Shown here: positions 55,201-64,000 of the stretch, in pieces | How positions within the stretch are numbered: the stretch's first letter is position 1 | Layout of the letters: the number at the start of each line of letters is the position of its first letter | NCBI RefSeq assembly: GCF_016808335.1 | Contig: NC_053144.1 | Coordinates: 19,700,403-19,764,402, forward strand | Reading direction: 5' to 3' | DNA: 64,000 bases | From: Panicum virgatum | Taxonomy: Eukaryota; Streptophyta; Magnoliopsida; Poales; Poaceae | Position numbers and translations under genes: made by a program | The notes under the pieces: model-generated | Seen by the model: the letters and a program-made list of their open reading frames with translations, nothing else | Databases searched by the model: none | What the model was told of the DNA's origin: nothing

Positions 55201-58200
55201 GTCGTCCGCTTTTTGCGGATCTTGCCGGGATGCTGCTGCCCGTGCGGTTATGCGGCCGGGATTGGAGTAGCAGAGGCCTACTCATCTTTGGCTCCTTCAA
55301 ATCATTCTCCGTCATCCTGCCGCCCATCATCGCAGAGGAGGTCGTTGTTGCTTGTTCACCTGCATCATCCGCTCGTGCGTAGCAGGTTCCTCTGTTTCCG
55401 CCCGTCTTCAGTGAGTTCAGTCTGTCCGAGCCTTGGTACTCTGTGCTGCAGTAGTCCTCTGTTCTGTGGGTGCTCTGTTTTGCTAAGTGCCGTCATCTTC
55501 AAGTAGCTTGTTATCTTGTGCATCTTCCACCATGTCATTGCTAACTGCTGCTTGATCATCTCCATATTTTGTCGCTCCTGTTGTCTGTCTGCTATATAGA
55601 ATCAACTATATTGTGTCATATTTCCATCAGATTTTGCCTGTACCTGCTGCTATCTTAGTCCAAATTGTCCAATTATGTCGTATCCATCCAAATCACTTTC
55701 AATCCAAGTCCAATTGCATACCTTCAGTTCGTCGATGCCGTGCGTGTCCACATATTCAAGTTGTCAGTCAGCCATCTTCTCTTTACGGTTAGCTGAGTCC
55801 CGTCGATTTAGTTAATCTCATTATCATCATTGTGGTGCAACAATGCCCTCTTGGTCCCTTTCGGAGCCGTCTTGCTCTATGTCATGATCAATGGTCGTCT
55901 ATTTGTCGTCATTACCTTCCTGTCTCGCCACTTGCCGTCTTGCAGTGGTGCTTTCTATCTTTGGCTGGTTTGACACATCCCACTACTTTGTCGAGTTCAA
56001 AGTCTCCAAAGCAAGACTCATCTTTGAGGAGTCGACGTACTGGTTTGTGAAGACTTGAGGTATTTGCTGAAGTACGGTTGTGAAGGCGGTACCCTCTTGT
56101 GGAGGAGATTATCTACATCGACATGTTCAAGAATTGCACGCTTCGACGGGATCTTTCATTTTGGACTTTGGATGTATCACTTTCTTTTTGTTGAGTCTAG
56201 TGCTTAGTGTCAACTCTCCAAATGCATCGTCATTGCATTCATGTTGCATTTGAGAAGGGGTGTTAAGGGTATAATGGTAAATGTACTAGTGTCTAGGGTT
56301 TGGGGTGTGTCTCATGTACTCTATATATGCCCAAAGGGTCTCTCAATACAACTAACCAGTTCACTCTCTCTTCTTCCTCTCCTCTATCGTAACAGGTTTT
56401 ACTGGGAGGTTCTATAAGTCTTGCTGGAGTATTATTAAAGGCGACATCTTGATGGCCCTGGACTCTATTCAGCGAGGTCATGTCTTCAAATTTCGTCTTC
56501 TCAATACAGCCTTCATTACTCTGCTGCCCAAAAAGATAGATGCTGTGGAGGTAAAGGACTTTCGGCCAATAAGTCTAATTCATAGCTTTTCTAAATTGGT
56601 GACTAAGCTCATGGCTAACCGGCTAGCCCCCTTGTTACCTTCTTTGATCTCCACGAACCAAAGTGCCTTTGTGAGAGGAAGGAACATACATGATAATTTT
56701 ATTCTGGTGCAACAGATAGTGAAATCTTTGCATAAAAAGAAAGAGGCCCATATTCTTCTTAAACTAGATATATCCAAGTCTTTCGATTCTGTTTCTTGGT
56801 CGTTTCTCTTGGAAATTATGAAAAAAGTTGGTTTTGGCCAGCGGTGGCTGGACCTCATTTGCCTGATTCTATCCACTGCTTCAACACAAGTCCTGGTTAA
56901 TGGTGAGCCAGGAGAGACTATTTTTCATCATCGGGGCCTCAGACAAGGAGATCCTCTTTCTCCCATGTTGTTTTTACTAGTGATAGATGTTCTGAATTCT
57001 TTGGTCAAGTTTGCCACCATGGAAGGATTGCTGCAGCCGATAGCTATTCAGGAAGCTCGACATCATGTATCCTTCTATGCAGATGATGCTGTTATATTCC
57101 TGAGGTCTTGCAGCTTGGACCTAAATGTAATCAGGCATCTTCTGAATATGTTTGGACATGTCTCCGGCCTTAGAACAAATCTGTCCAAGAGCTCAGTGTC
57201 TCCAATCCATTGCTCTGATGAGGAGTTGACACTAACAGCAAATGCTCTCTCTTGCACCATCAAGGCTTTCCCCTGCACTTATCTTGGCCTCCCGCTCACA
57301 ATTGGCAAACCAACTAAAGAGGTGCTGCTGCCTTTAGTTGATAAAGTAGCAGATTATCTCCTTGGATGGAAGGCATCACTAATGAACAGGGCAGGACGCT
57401 TGGTTATGGTGAAAGTGGTGCTGACCGCTGCCCCAATTTATCATCTAATAGCCATGGACTTACCAAAATGGTTTTTCAAGGCTATTGACAAGAGAAGACG
57501 AGGATTTCTTTGGAAGGGTCATGATCAGGCCAATGGTGGCAATTGTCTGGTTGCTTGGGACAAGGTGCCAAGACCACTTGAGTATGGAGGCCTGGGGATT
57601 CATAATCTTGAACTTCTTGGTTGGGCATTAAGGGTCCGCTGGTTATGGGCACAAAAAACAAACCCTGATAGACCCTGGGCTGGACTTCCTGTTACTGTTC
57701 CTCCAAAAGCCGAGGCTCTCTTTAATATGGCAGTGGATGCTATAGTTGGAAATGGGGAGGAAATTTTGTTCTGGAAAGATAGGTGGCTGGATGGGCATAC
57801 ATTGGCTGAACTGGCTCCTAACCTGTTTAGAGCAGTTCCAAAGCGAACTGTTAAAAGGAGGACGGTGGCGCAGGCACTGCAAAATAGGAGTTGGGTACGT
57901 GACATCAAGGGAGCTCTTACTGTAGAGGTGTTGGTGGATTACCTTCTCATATGGGATATGGTGGATGGGGTCGTCCTACATCAAAACGTATCTGATCACT
58001 ACAAATGGAAGTTAACTCAACATGGTTCCTACAGCAGCAAATCTGCCTATGAGGCCTTCTTTGTGGGTTCCATCAAGTTTGGTCCATGGAGAAGAATTTG
58101 GAAAACCTGGGCACCTCCTCGCTGTAGGTTTTTCATCTGGTTGGTGATCCATAACCGAGTGTGGACAGCTGATCGGCTAGCCAAGAGGAATCTGCCCCAT

Positions 58201-61200
58201 CCAGAGGCTTGCCCCTTTTGTGATCAGGAGGAGGAAACTATAAATCACTTGCTGATGGGGTGTGTTTTTGCTCGCGAAGTTTGGACCACATGTCTGCAGC
58301 AGTTAGGATTGTTGCAATTGGCGCCACAACCTACGACTGTCCGTTTTTCAGGATGGTGGAGGAAAACAGTTGCAGCAGCTCCGAAAGAGGCCCGCAAGGG
58401 CCTGAACTCCTTGATAATCCTGGTGGCATGGGAGGTTTGGAAGCATCGCAATGCTTGTGTTTTTGAGAAGAAGAGGCCAAGTATACAAGATGTCCTTAGG
58501 TCTGTTAGCCTGGAAGGAGGCCTTTGGTACTCAGCAGGGGCTTCCAAACTCCAGGAGTTGATGTCCAGGTCGTTGTTTTATTTGGCTTAAAGCTTGGGAT
58601 TGTTTGGTCGTCTATCTGGTGTATTTGTAAATGTAAATGTCTGTGAATGTCTGAGCGGTGCTTTTCAGGCACCTAGTGTGGTCTTTCTAGACCAATGTAC
58701 TTTTTCTACCTTAATGAAATGACGCACAGTTCTCCTGCGTTGTTCGAGAAAAAAAGGATTATGTTCATTATAAAAATAGAGAGGCGAAGGCCCACTCAAG
58801 CAAATAGCTGCCATCAGCTGGCAGTGTATTCTGATATGATGATTTTCTTTCTTTAGCTATTGTCCACTAAAGAATAACTTGAGTGGAAACAAGTTTAATA
58901 ATGTAGAATAATCATTATCAGAGTTAGGGGAATCCAGCTAATATTAACAATGTGCACCTGCTATGTACATGTAACCACTTTCACATAGCCAAAACTGAAA
59001 GTGAATATGGCTAGGAATTGTAGATGCATTCAAAGGGGCAATAGCCGGTTACATATATAGGCAAGGAACCCTAATGGTTTATAGAATACCACCAATCAAG
59101 GGATCCTTGCCATGTACATGAGGGAGCATCTAACCTAGGGTCAGCACACACATCCAGTGTGGATGGCGGCCAGGCGCCATGGGCCCTGGAGGGCCGAACC
59201 AAGCACAGCCCAATACAGGCATACATTATCCTCTAACAAAAACATCACTAGCCCAAAGCATGATTTCAAAAGGAAATTCTGTCAAACATTTTTATTTTTT
59301 CTTTTTAAAATCAGAAATCTAATACCCAAACCAATTTTCAACTAATTAATGCACACCAAAATAAGGGGCAACTGTTCAAGTAAAAGCCCAAAGCAAGTAG
59401 AATGCTGATCTCAATTTCATAGGATAAATGTTTAAGCAGATGTTAAAATTTGGAAAGCCCCCACCAAAATGTATTCTAATGAAACCATTGGTAAATAAAT
59501 CACCTAATCTAGCCATGTTCCATAATAAACAAAAAAATAACGTGCAAGTGAAGCAACTAACCAACTTCTGTAGTCCATTGACTAGAACAACTCTTTCTTC
59601 ACTGGTCATACTTGGAGCTAGAAATACTTCAAAAGGGCCAACAGTTTTGTCTGTTTGGTTTGTAAGACAAAGATTGACCTGAAGATGTGTCCATTAGACA
59701 ACTGCAGTATAAATGTGAAAACCATCTTATTGCGTACTAAAATTAGTGCCCTAATCACATGACTTCATCCATAGCAATAGAGAAATCATGTTCGTCAAAA
59801 AAAAAAAAAGAGGAGAAACCATGGAAATGCAAAGTAAGGGGGGACCTTCAAATATCACTGAACGTCTGAAACCAACAAGACAGAATGGGACCTTTGCTGG
59901 TTGCCATACGGATGAAACCAAGACAAAATCCTAACAGATTTAACAAGAAAACAGTAAAGACTGAAGGCCTAAGGCAAGTTACAAGCTTTCAGATACTGTT
60001 GCTAATACATAGAAAACAACCTTGCTAAGTGATAAATACTGTCCCTGAGCTTCTGATAATACTGCTTTTGAAGTCATGCAATTTAAATTTTAAGACACTA
60101 GTAAACTCTTAACGTTGAACATTTTGGTACTGGGTAAGAGTAGATTACTGTGGGTATCATCCAGATAAATAGGACCATGAGGTGAACTTATTAAATGTAA
60201 AACATAGACATCTTACAACCTTGTGCTATTGAAAAGAAAATAAAGGGAAACATAAAAGTGGAATGAGGGGAATGGAGCAAAATAATACAGGAACAGGATT
60301 CCTGACATCCTGCTGTATAGCTTGCCTTCTGCAAGTTTAAGGCCAGTTGCAATTAATTATGGAAGATACAACGAGAAAATGGATTCAGATCAACTTGATT
60401 TTATAACAAGCCAAAAAGCTAAGAGCCTAAGAGGCTATAGGCATCATTGACCTCCATCTAATATTTTCTTGAAAACATTGGACAAGAGAAGACAAAAGGA
60501 AAACAATATTTCCCAATTTGGTTAAGAATGCTAAAATATGAAATTTAAAAAGACTCATAAGTAAACTACAATACATCAACGCCAAAGTAATTTTATTATG
60601 CATGAAAAGTAACTGCACCCCCCCCCCCCCTTCTGACTTCGCCCTTAAGATGACTCTCCAGGGAACAGTAATCTAGTATGCTTAAAAAGAAATGCACACC
60701 AAGATTTACCATGAATGGTCGTTCTGCATATATGATTGGTGGAACTTTCACAGCACGTAGATCAACATCTTTGCTTGCAGTTGGCTGAAAGAAAAAGTTG
60801 TAACAATTATATACAATGGAATGTCCCTAAAAAAAATTATATACAATGGAAGCAATTCAATAATGAGGGAGCGTAAAAAGAAGAAGATAATATTAGGCTC
60901 AATGTCACTGTAACTAACAAAAGTAAAGTCCCAGAACATAGCAATAAGATTTTTAAAACGGAAGCAGGAACTTCACTAACAGTGCTATGAATGTTTTGAG
61001 TCTGCAAGCGACCTGGTTCACCCAGATTTGTCCGCCATGTTATCTGAAATTTACCAAGTATACTGCTTAACTCAAACTTGGGTTGACCAGCCTCATCAGA
61101 TGATGATCTGAGCTGATAAAGATAATTGTATATCCCTCCCCCAGCTCTGATGAGGACAGGTTGTTTGCAGAGGTTCCTACATGAAAAATGGACTCCAAAT

Positions 61201-63701
61201 CAGATAATTTGCTTGACGTAACCATTCCTTGAAATTAATAAATTTCTCTTGTCGAACAAAAATTGTTCATTTCATTCATATATTAAATTGCAACAATAAA
61301 ATGTCAGAACACACGTGCCACTCAACACGCTCGCATAGCCATAATGTGTTCTTATCAAAATAAATATGATTTTTAAGTGCTTGAATTACCCTATTTCAGA
61401 CTTCACTGCTGAGGGATGCTCATCAGCTTCCAATTTTGTAGCTTTCCATTGTTGGGCAGGCTCAAAATCAACTTGATCCATGTAAAGATTAGATTTTGTA
61501 TGGTTCTCTATACAGGCTTCCAGATATGTAATGTCCTGACAACATAGACTAACGATATAAAACAAAGGACTGCCATGGTGAATTAACAAGTGTCAAATAA
61601 GGCAGAAAATAACAAACAGCACAGGCTGTTGTTTTAACAACAAAATACACCCAACCAACTCTTGATGAAAATAATTTGTTAAAACATAATGTAGATATAT
61701 TAAAATTGGAATGAGGCCTCTGCTTTGTTAAGAAATTCAAATTGGCAAGGAAAATGCGAAGTGTCATTTTAAGCAAAGCAAAGAAAAAAATGCAATGGAT
61801 CAGAAGGCTGTAATTGTGAATCGTTTTTAAGTTAAAATTATCAATAATGACCTTCAATATACACCGATTAGCATTTCTAAAGACAGCATCTACAATTAAT
61901 CAAAGGACTTACAGTTGTTGTTTAGACTCAAAACAAGAGATAACCTACCTTGATGGTGCGAACCTGAAAAGGAAAAAGTTGCAGAAAAATTATTGACTTG
62001 AATTTCATATAATATCATTCTCTTCTATCAATCATGAGATCATGAGATATATACTGAATGTATTGGACAGAAATAAATTCTTGAAACTAGTTACCTTTGT
62101 CCTTACAGATAATGGATTTGAAACAGAGAACTTAAAGAACTGGGGAAGATATTTACGCTCCCCATCACCGTCATTATATAAAGCAGTACACACAAGTCTG
62201 GATTCAATCACAAATGAGCAAATCAACTGCAAATATTGCTTTCAGCAAATGAGAAACATACACATAAAACGAAAATGCAAAGGAGCGTACGTATGTGCTC
62301 CTAGTTCTTTGACGTCATGCTCCACAATGAAATCATACCGACCCCCTGATCTAATTGACTCAACAGGGGACTTCGATGTATCTAGAAGAAGTATTCTCTG
62401 TCTCTCCGTTTGTATTTCTGCCTAGTGTAAGTAAAGCACCAGTCAAACACATTAGATTTTAAAAATAGTGAATAATACATTTTTTTAGAAAAAATAAGTA
62501 AAATCTTGCTGCCATGATTATATCAATGGAAATGTTTTTTAATTCAAGTATATGCAAAAGTTATCAATAAAAAGCATATGGCCATTTACAGTTTACAAGC
62601 ATGCAAAAGTAACATAAAGTAATATTTTAGTTCTTGACCATAAGATCAAAAGCATGAAATTGCACAAATCTTAGGTTATCAATCTTATCATCAAGTCATC
62701 AGACAGTTAGTTGTTTGACTTGATCATAACTCAAATATATATAAGAAAATGCACTATTGAATCCAGTTATTGCTTGCAAACCTCAAGGTAACCCTGTACC
62801 ACAAGTATTGACATAAGAGAGAAACATGCCAATCTAACAGCAAAGCTAACCTCAATTGAGCACTAAAGCAACATCAAGAGCATCTAATATGTGGATATAT
62901 AGCATATGAGAAACAAGTAGACTGATTAATCATTTAATCTAGTGATTGATCTAAAGCTTGGCTCATGAGAGCAATCCATCGCTCATATTCAATATTCTGA
63001 ATTTCTGACACTAGACCAAATGCAGAAACCTGGACGTTTGACCTACTATACTCACATTATGATCAACCAAAAAACTTCACCCGATTCAAATCCAATTTGA
63101 CAGAAATGATGCAAGAGCTTAAATGCATTTTTAGAAATTGCGAGACGAAAAGAGGTTCCACTGGATAGAACACCTTGATGACGACGTCCCTGGCCTCGAA
63201 GCTGGAGCTGTTGTTGATGCTGATGTAGCTGCAGAAGGTCTCGCCCAAATAGATGGCCCTAGACACAGGCACGCGAAAATCAGCAATCGCCGCACCTGGA
63301 GCAGCACAGAACACTACGGAATCGGGACTTGGGAGGGAGGAAGCGAACCCGAATGACTGGGGGAGGACGAGGAGACCCGGTAGCGCGAGGGCGTCGGCGG
63401 GGTCGCGGAGGAGGAAGCGGTCGCGGAAGGTGAATTCCCCAGCGACGGTGGCGGTAGGGTCCGGCGGGTGGAGGAGGCCGTGGAGGAAGTCGGCGGCGGC
63501 GGACGCGTCGGTGCCGGTGAGCGCGTCCTCCGGGAGGAAGACGTCGCGCGGGTCGAAGCGGAGCAGCGCGGCCGGGTCGGGCTGGAGCGAGGGGCGGGAC
63601 AGCCGCATCACGCGGAACGCCAGCGAGTGGTTCTGCTGCTGCTGCTGCGCCGCCGCAGCCGGGGACGGCGACTGCACGCCGCCGGCGTAGGGCGACGCCA
63701 T
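49229..63701 (-). CDS. TRAPPC13: TRAPPC13 homolog (TRAPP vesicle-tethering complex subunit), 11 exons
   Basis: Exons on the minus strand: 63701-63174, 62421-62291, 62197-62095, 61963-61949 (15-nt microexon, VRTIK), 61535-61390, 61176-60981, 60784-60710, 59678-59562, 50266-50222, 49483-49385, 49249-49229. Phases agree throughout; 491 residues. The N-terminus MASPYAGGVQSPSP and a Gln run precede HSLAFRVMRLSRPSLQPDP. Conserved family blocks are AIYLGETFCSYISINNSSSF, IVEHDVKELGAHTLVC, LYNDGDGERKYLPQFFKF, DITYLEACIENHTKSNLYM, KFQITWRTNLGEPGRLQTQ, NQTDKTVGPFEVFL and the end LPDIEIFVDAE. The protein family (DUF974) belongs to the TRAPP complex that activates Rab GTPases at the Golgi and trans-Golgi. 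Intron 8 is about 9.3 kb because it hosts a LINE. No lesions in exons. Confidence 0.93.
49699..50014. mobile_element. Tourist-like MITE with TAA target duplication, in TRAPPC13 intron 9
   Basis: The element, 49702-50011, has inverted ends GGCCACCTCCAGCA and, on the right, read inward, GGCCAGCTCCAGTG. TAA stands on both sides (49699-49701 and 50012-50014), the duplication made by PIF/Harbinger-type elements. Confidence 0.8.
50373..53122 (+). pseudogene. LINE ORF1 (RNA-binding protein), frameshifted
   Basis: Pro/His/Thr-rich start, then VTVVSRQARRDHRRRLDSR and two zinc knuckles. The first reads CFNCFSLRHRAAVW, its last Cys changed to Trp. The second, CFHCRALGHLSYSC, is complete. Next is a DUF4283-like domain (ALVVTLIDGAVES, PARFLLILPG, EIDLKGIPAHAWDYKTAQLL). 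A 1-nt frameshift near 51590-51605 moves the continuation FRVAAWCSDPGQIPSE into another frame. A long Pro/Ser-rich tail ends at 53122 with KRVMRHLGFEEKEIIDPS near its end. ORF1 proteins bind LINE RNA in the particle. The exact start is uncertain (50373 or 50381, in different frames). Confidence 0.75.
54535..54666 (+). repeat. Left LTR of the TRIM-like element
   Basis: 132 bp including a TATATA promoter-like run (CTCTATATATGCCC). Confidence 0.92.
56261..56394 (+). repeat. Right LTR of the TRIM-like element
   Basis: 134 bp, matching the left LTR apart from one added TC dinucleotide. Confidence 0.92.
58769..59561 (-). other. Remainder of TRAPPC13 intron 8
   Basis: AT-rich intron sequence between the LINE target duplication and exon 8. 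No further element or gene recognised. Confidence 0.5.
59679..60709 (-). other. TRAPPC13 intron 7
   Basis: About 1 kb, AT-rich, without recognisable insertions. It includes a run of 13 C at 60618-60630 that may be a sequencing or slippage hot spot. Confidence 0.5.
61177..61389 (-). other. TRAPPC13 intron 5
   Basis: Ordinary AT-rich intron. The acceptor TACATGTAG|GAACC and donor AGG|GTAATTC join in phase. Confidence 0.5.
61536..61948 (-). other. TRAPPC13 intron 4
   Basis: AT-rich intron between the 15-nt microexon and exon 5. No inserted element seen. Confidence 0.5.
62422..63173 (-). other. TRAPPC13 intron 1
   Basis: About 750 bp, AT-rich; no gene or mobile element recognised. The donor is AAG|GTGTTC. 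Confidence 0.5.
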
Positions 63702-64000
63702 CGCCGGAGATGGGGGGCGCTGGGGGTAGAGATCTGGACGCGGCTTCGGTTCGGGAGTCCGCGCGCCCGCGGCAGCCGAGCTGAACCCAGCAGAACTGAT
63801 GAAAACCGACGGCTCCGATTCGGCCGTCGTCAAATTACTACAGAAATCAGTATAAGACGTGTTGAGAAATTTAAATCTCTATGAATTTTAAATCACTGGA
63901 GTAGATTTCGATGCGCCGGCGTTCAAATTTCACCAGGATTTCTCACCCGTGAATTCTCAATGGTAACTATCGGTATCAGGTCCGCATTGCTGCTAGTAGA
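63702..64000 (-). promoter_or_regulatory. TRAPPC13 5' UTR and promoter-proximal DNA
   Basis: A GC-rich leader up to about 63790, then AT-rich DNA. No clear minus-strand TATA box in the part that is visible. Confidence 0.4.

Larger units (their letters stand above)
54535..56394 (+). mobile_element. TRIM-like non-autonomous LTR element inside the LINE
   Basis: LTRs 54535-54666 (132 bp) and 56261-56394 (134 bp) start TGTTAAGGG and end ATCGTAACA. They seem identical except for one extra TC in a CT run. GGTTT flanks both sides (54530-54534 and 56395-56399). A primer site TGGAATCAGAGC (54667-54678) is one base off the initiator-Met type, and a purine tract GAGAAGGGG precedes the right LTR. The 1.6-kb inside has no gag or pol motif, only a GC-rich first part and an AT-rich second part. 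Near-identical LTRs mean it is recent. Copia-type helper enzymes are a guess from the LTR style. Confidence 0.92.
53168..58590 (+). pseudogene. LINE ORF2 (endonuclease, reverse transcriptase, zf-RVT), broken
   Basis: ATG 53168. The endonuclease has ILIWNARGLNPRRNSVRDVI, DIVCLQETK, GDFNLIYQAADK and SDHCPLV. A frameshift near 53370, a TAG at 53779-53781 (GD-stop-DG), and another frameshift near 54100 disrupt it. Downstream come YLQEGDANAAFFHQQARFRK and KAPGPDGF, where the LTR element at 54535-56394 is inserted. RT resumes with FRPISLIHSFSKLVTKLMAN, LKLDISKSFDSVSW, HRGLRQGDPLSP and active site FYADDAVIF (about 57080). The C-terminus has the zinc-binding RVT region CPFCDQEEETINHLLMGC. The enzyme nicks DNA and copies its RNA at the nick; this copy cannot. 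Confidence 0.9.
50321..58754 (+). mobile_element. Full-length L1-type LINE in TRAPPC13 intron 8, antisense to the gene
   Basis: AGGATTATGTTCAT stands at 50307-50320 and again at 58755-58768, a 14-bp target duplication. The right end is a short A-tail after TTGTTCGAGAAAAAAA. Contains ORF1 (zinc knuckle, DUF4283-like), ORF2 (endonuclease, RT, zf-RVT) and a 3' UTR with TTAATGAAATGACGCACAGT, typical of plant L1 elements. A 1860-bp LTR element splits ORF2; without it the LINE is about 6.6 kb. Several frameshifts and stops make it inactive. Confidence 0.93.

Noticed and set aside
54742..55330. Arg-rich frames in the TRIM interior
   Set aside because: Present in several frames of the same GC-rich stretch; no gag or other motif.

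Overview
This is nuclear DNA from a grass (Poaceae), probably panicoid. Evidence: spliceosomal introns in single-copy genes, GC-rich first exons, dense nested LTR retrotransposons of grass type, and MITEs beside genes. There is no sign of bacterial organisation. Two single-copy genes appear complete, a third is a truncated pseudogene, and almost everything else is transposable elements.

Layout. (a) 1-22506 is a three-level nest. The oldest layer is a minus-strand gypsy-type LTR fragment (19920-22506). A decayed minus-strand Ty3/gypsy element of Tat type (right LTR 18521-19919, gag/protease 15389-18053, RT/RNase H/integrase 2652-6068) was inserted into it. Its long 3' region carries an antisense, intron-containing accessory gene (1-2057), and its far LTR lies left of the window. 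A young plus-strand Tekay/Del-like chromovirus (6069-15388) then landed inside the Tat element. It has two 2070-bp LTRs, a GCTGT target duplication, a methionine-initiator-type primer site and an almost intact pol. (b) 23063-24446 is a solo LTR with target duplication GATGT. (c) 26653-27900 is a CYP89A-like cytochrome P450 pseudogene with a frameshift and no heme-binding end, next to MITE remnants. (d) 28740-32289 is a hAT transposase gene with one premature stop. (e) 34488-39683 is the most unusual part: a 5.2-kb element bounded by ~600-bp inverted arms and imperfect 10-bp direct repeats. Each arm holds its own promoter, 5' UTR exon and 5' UTR intron. The inside holds two GRF-type zinc-finger genes (+) and a Myb/SANT-like gene with 54-residue tandem repeats (-), but no recognisable transposase. 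(f) 43529-44640 is a ~120-bp tandem array.

(g) 45714-47715 is a six-exon EB1C-like microtubule plus-end protein gene (+). (h) 49229-63701 is an eleven-exon TRAPPC13 gene (-), tail to tail with EB1C. Its eighth intron is about 9.3 kb because a full-length L1-type LINE (50321-58754, 14-bp target duplication) sits in it. That LINE is itself split by a 1.86-kb TRIM-like LTR element (54535-56394, target duplication GGTTT).

EB1C and TRAPPC13 are ordinary cellular genes (microtubule dynamics and vesicle tethering) with no functional link visible here. The mobile elements are mostly broken by point stops and frameshifts. The chromovirus and the TRIM are the youngest, judging by near-identical LTRs. 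Exon coordinates come from reading frames plus GT/AG sites, not transcripts. Family names rest on motif recognition, since no search could be run.
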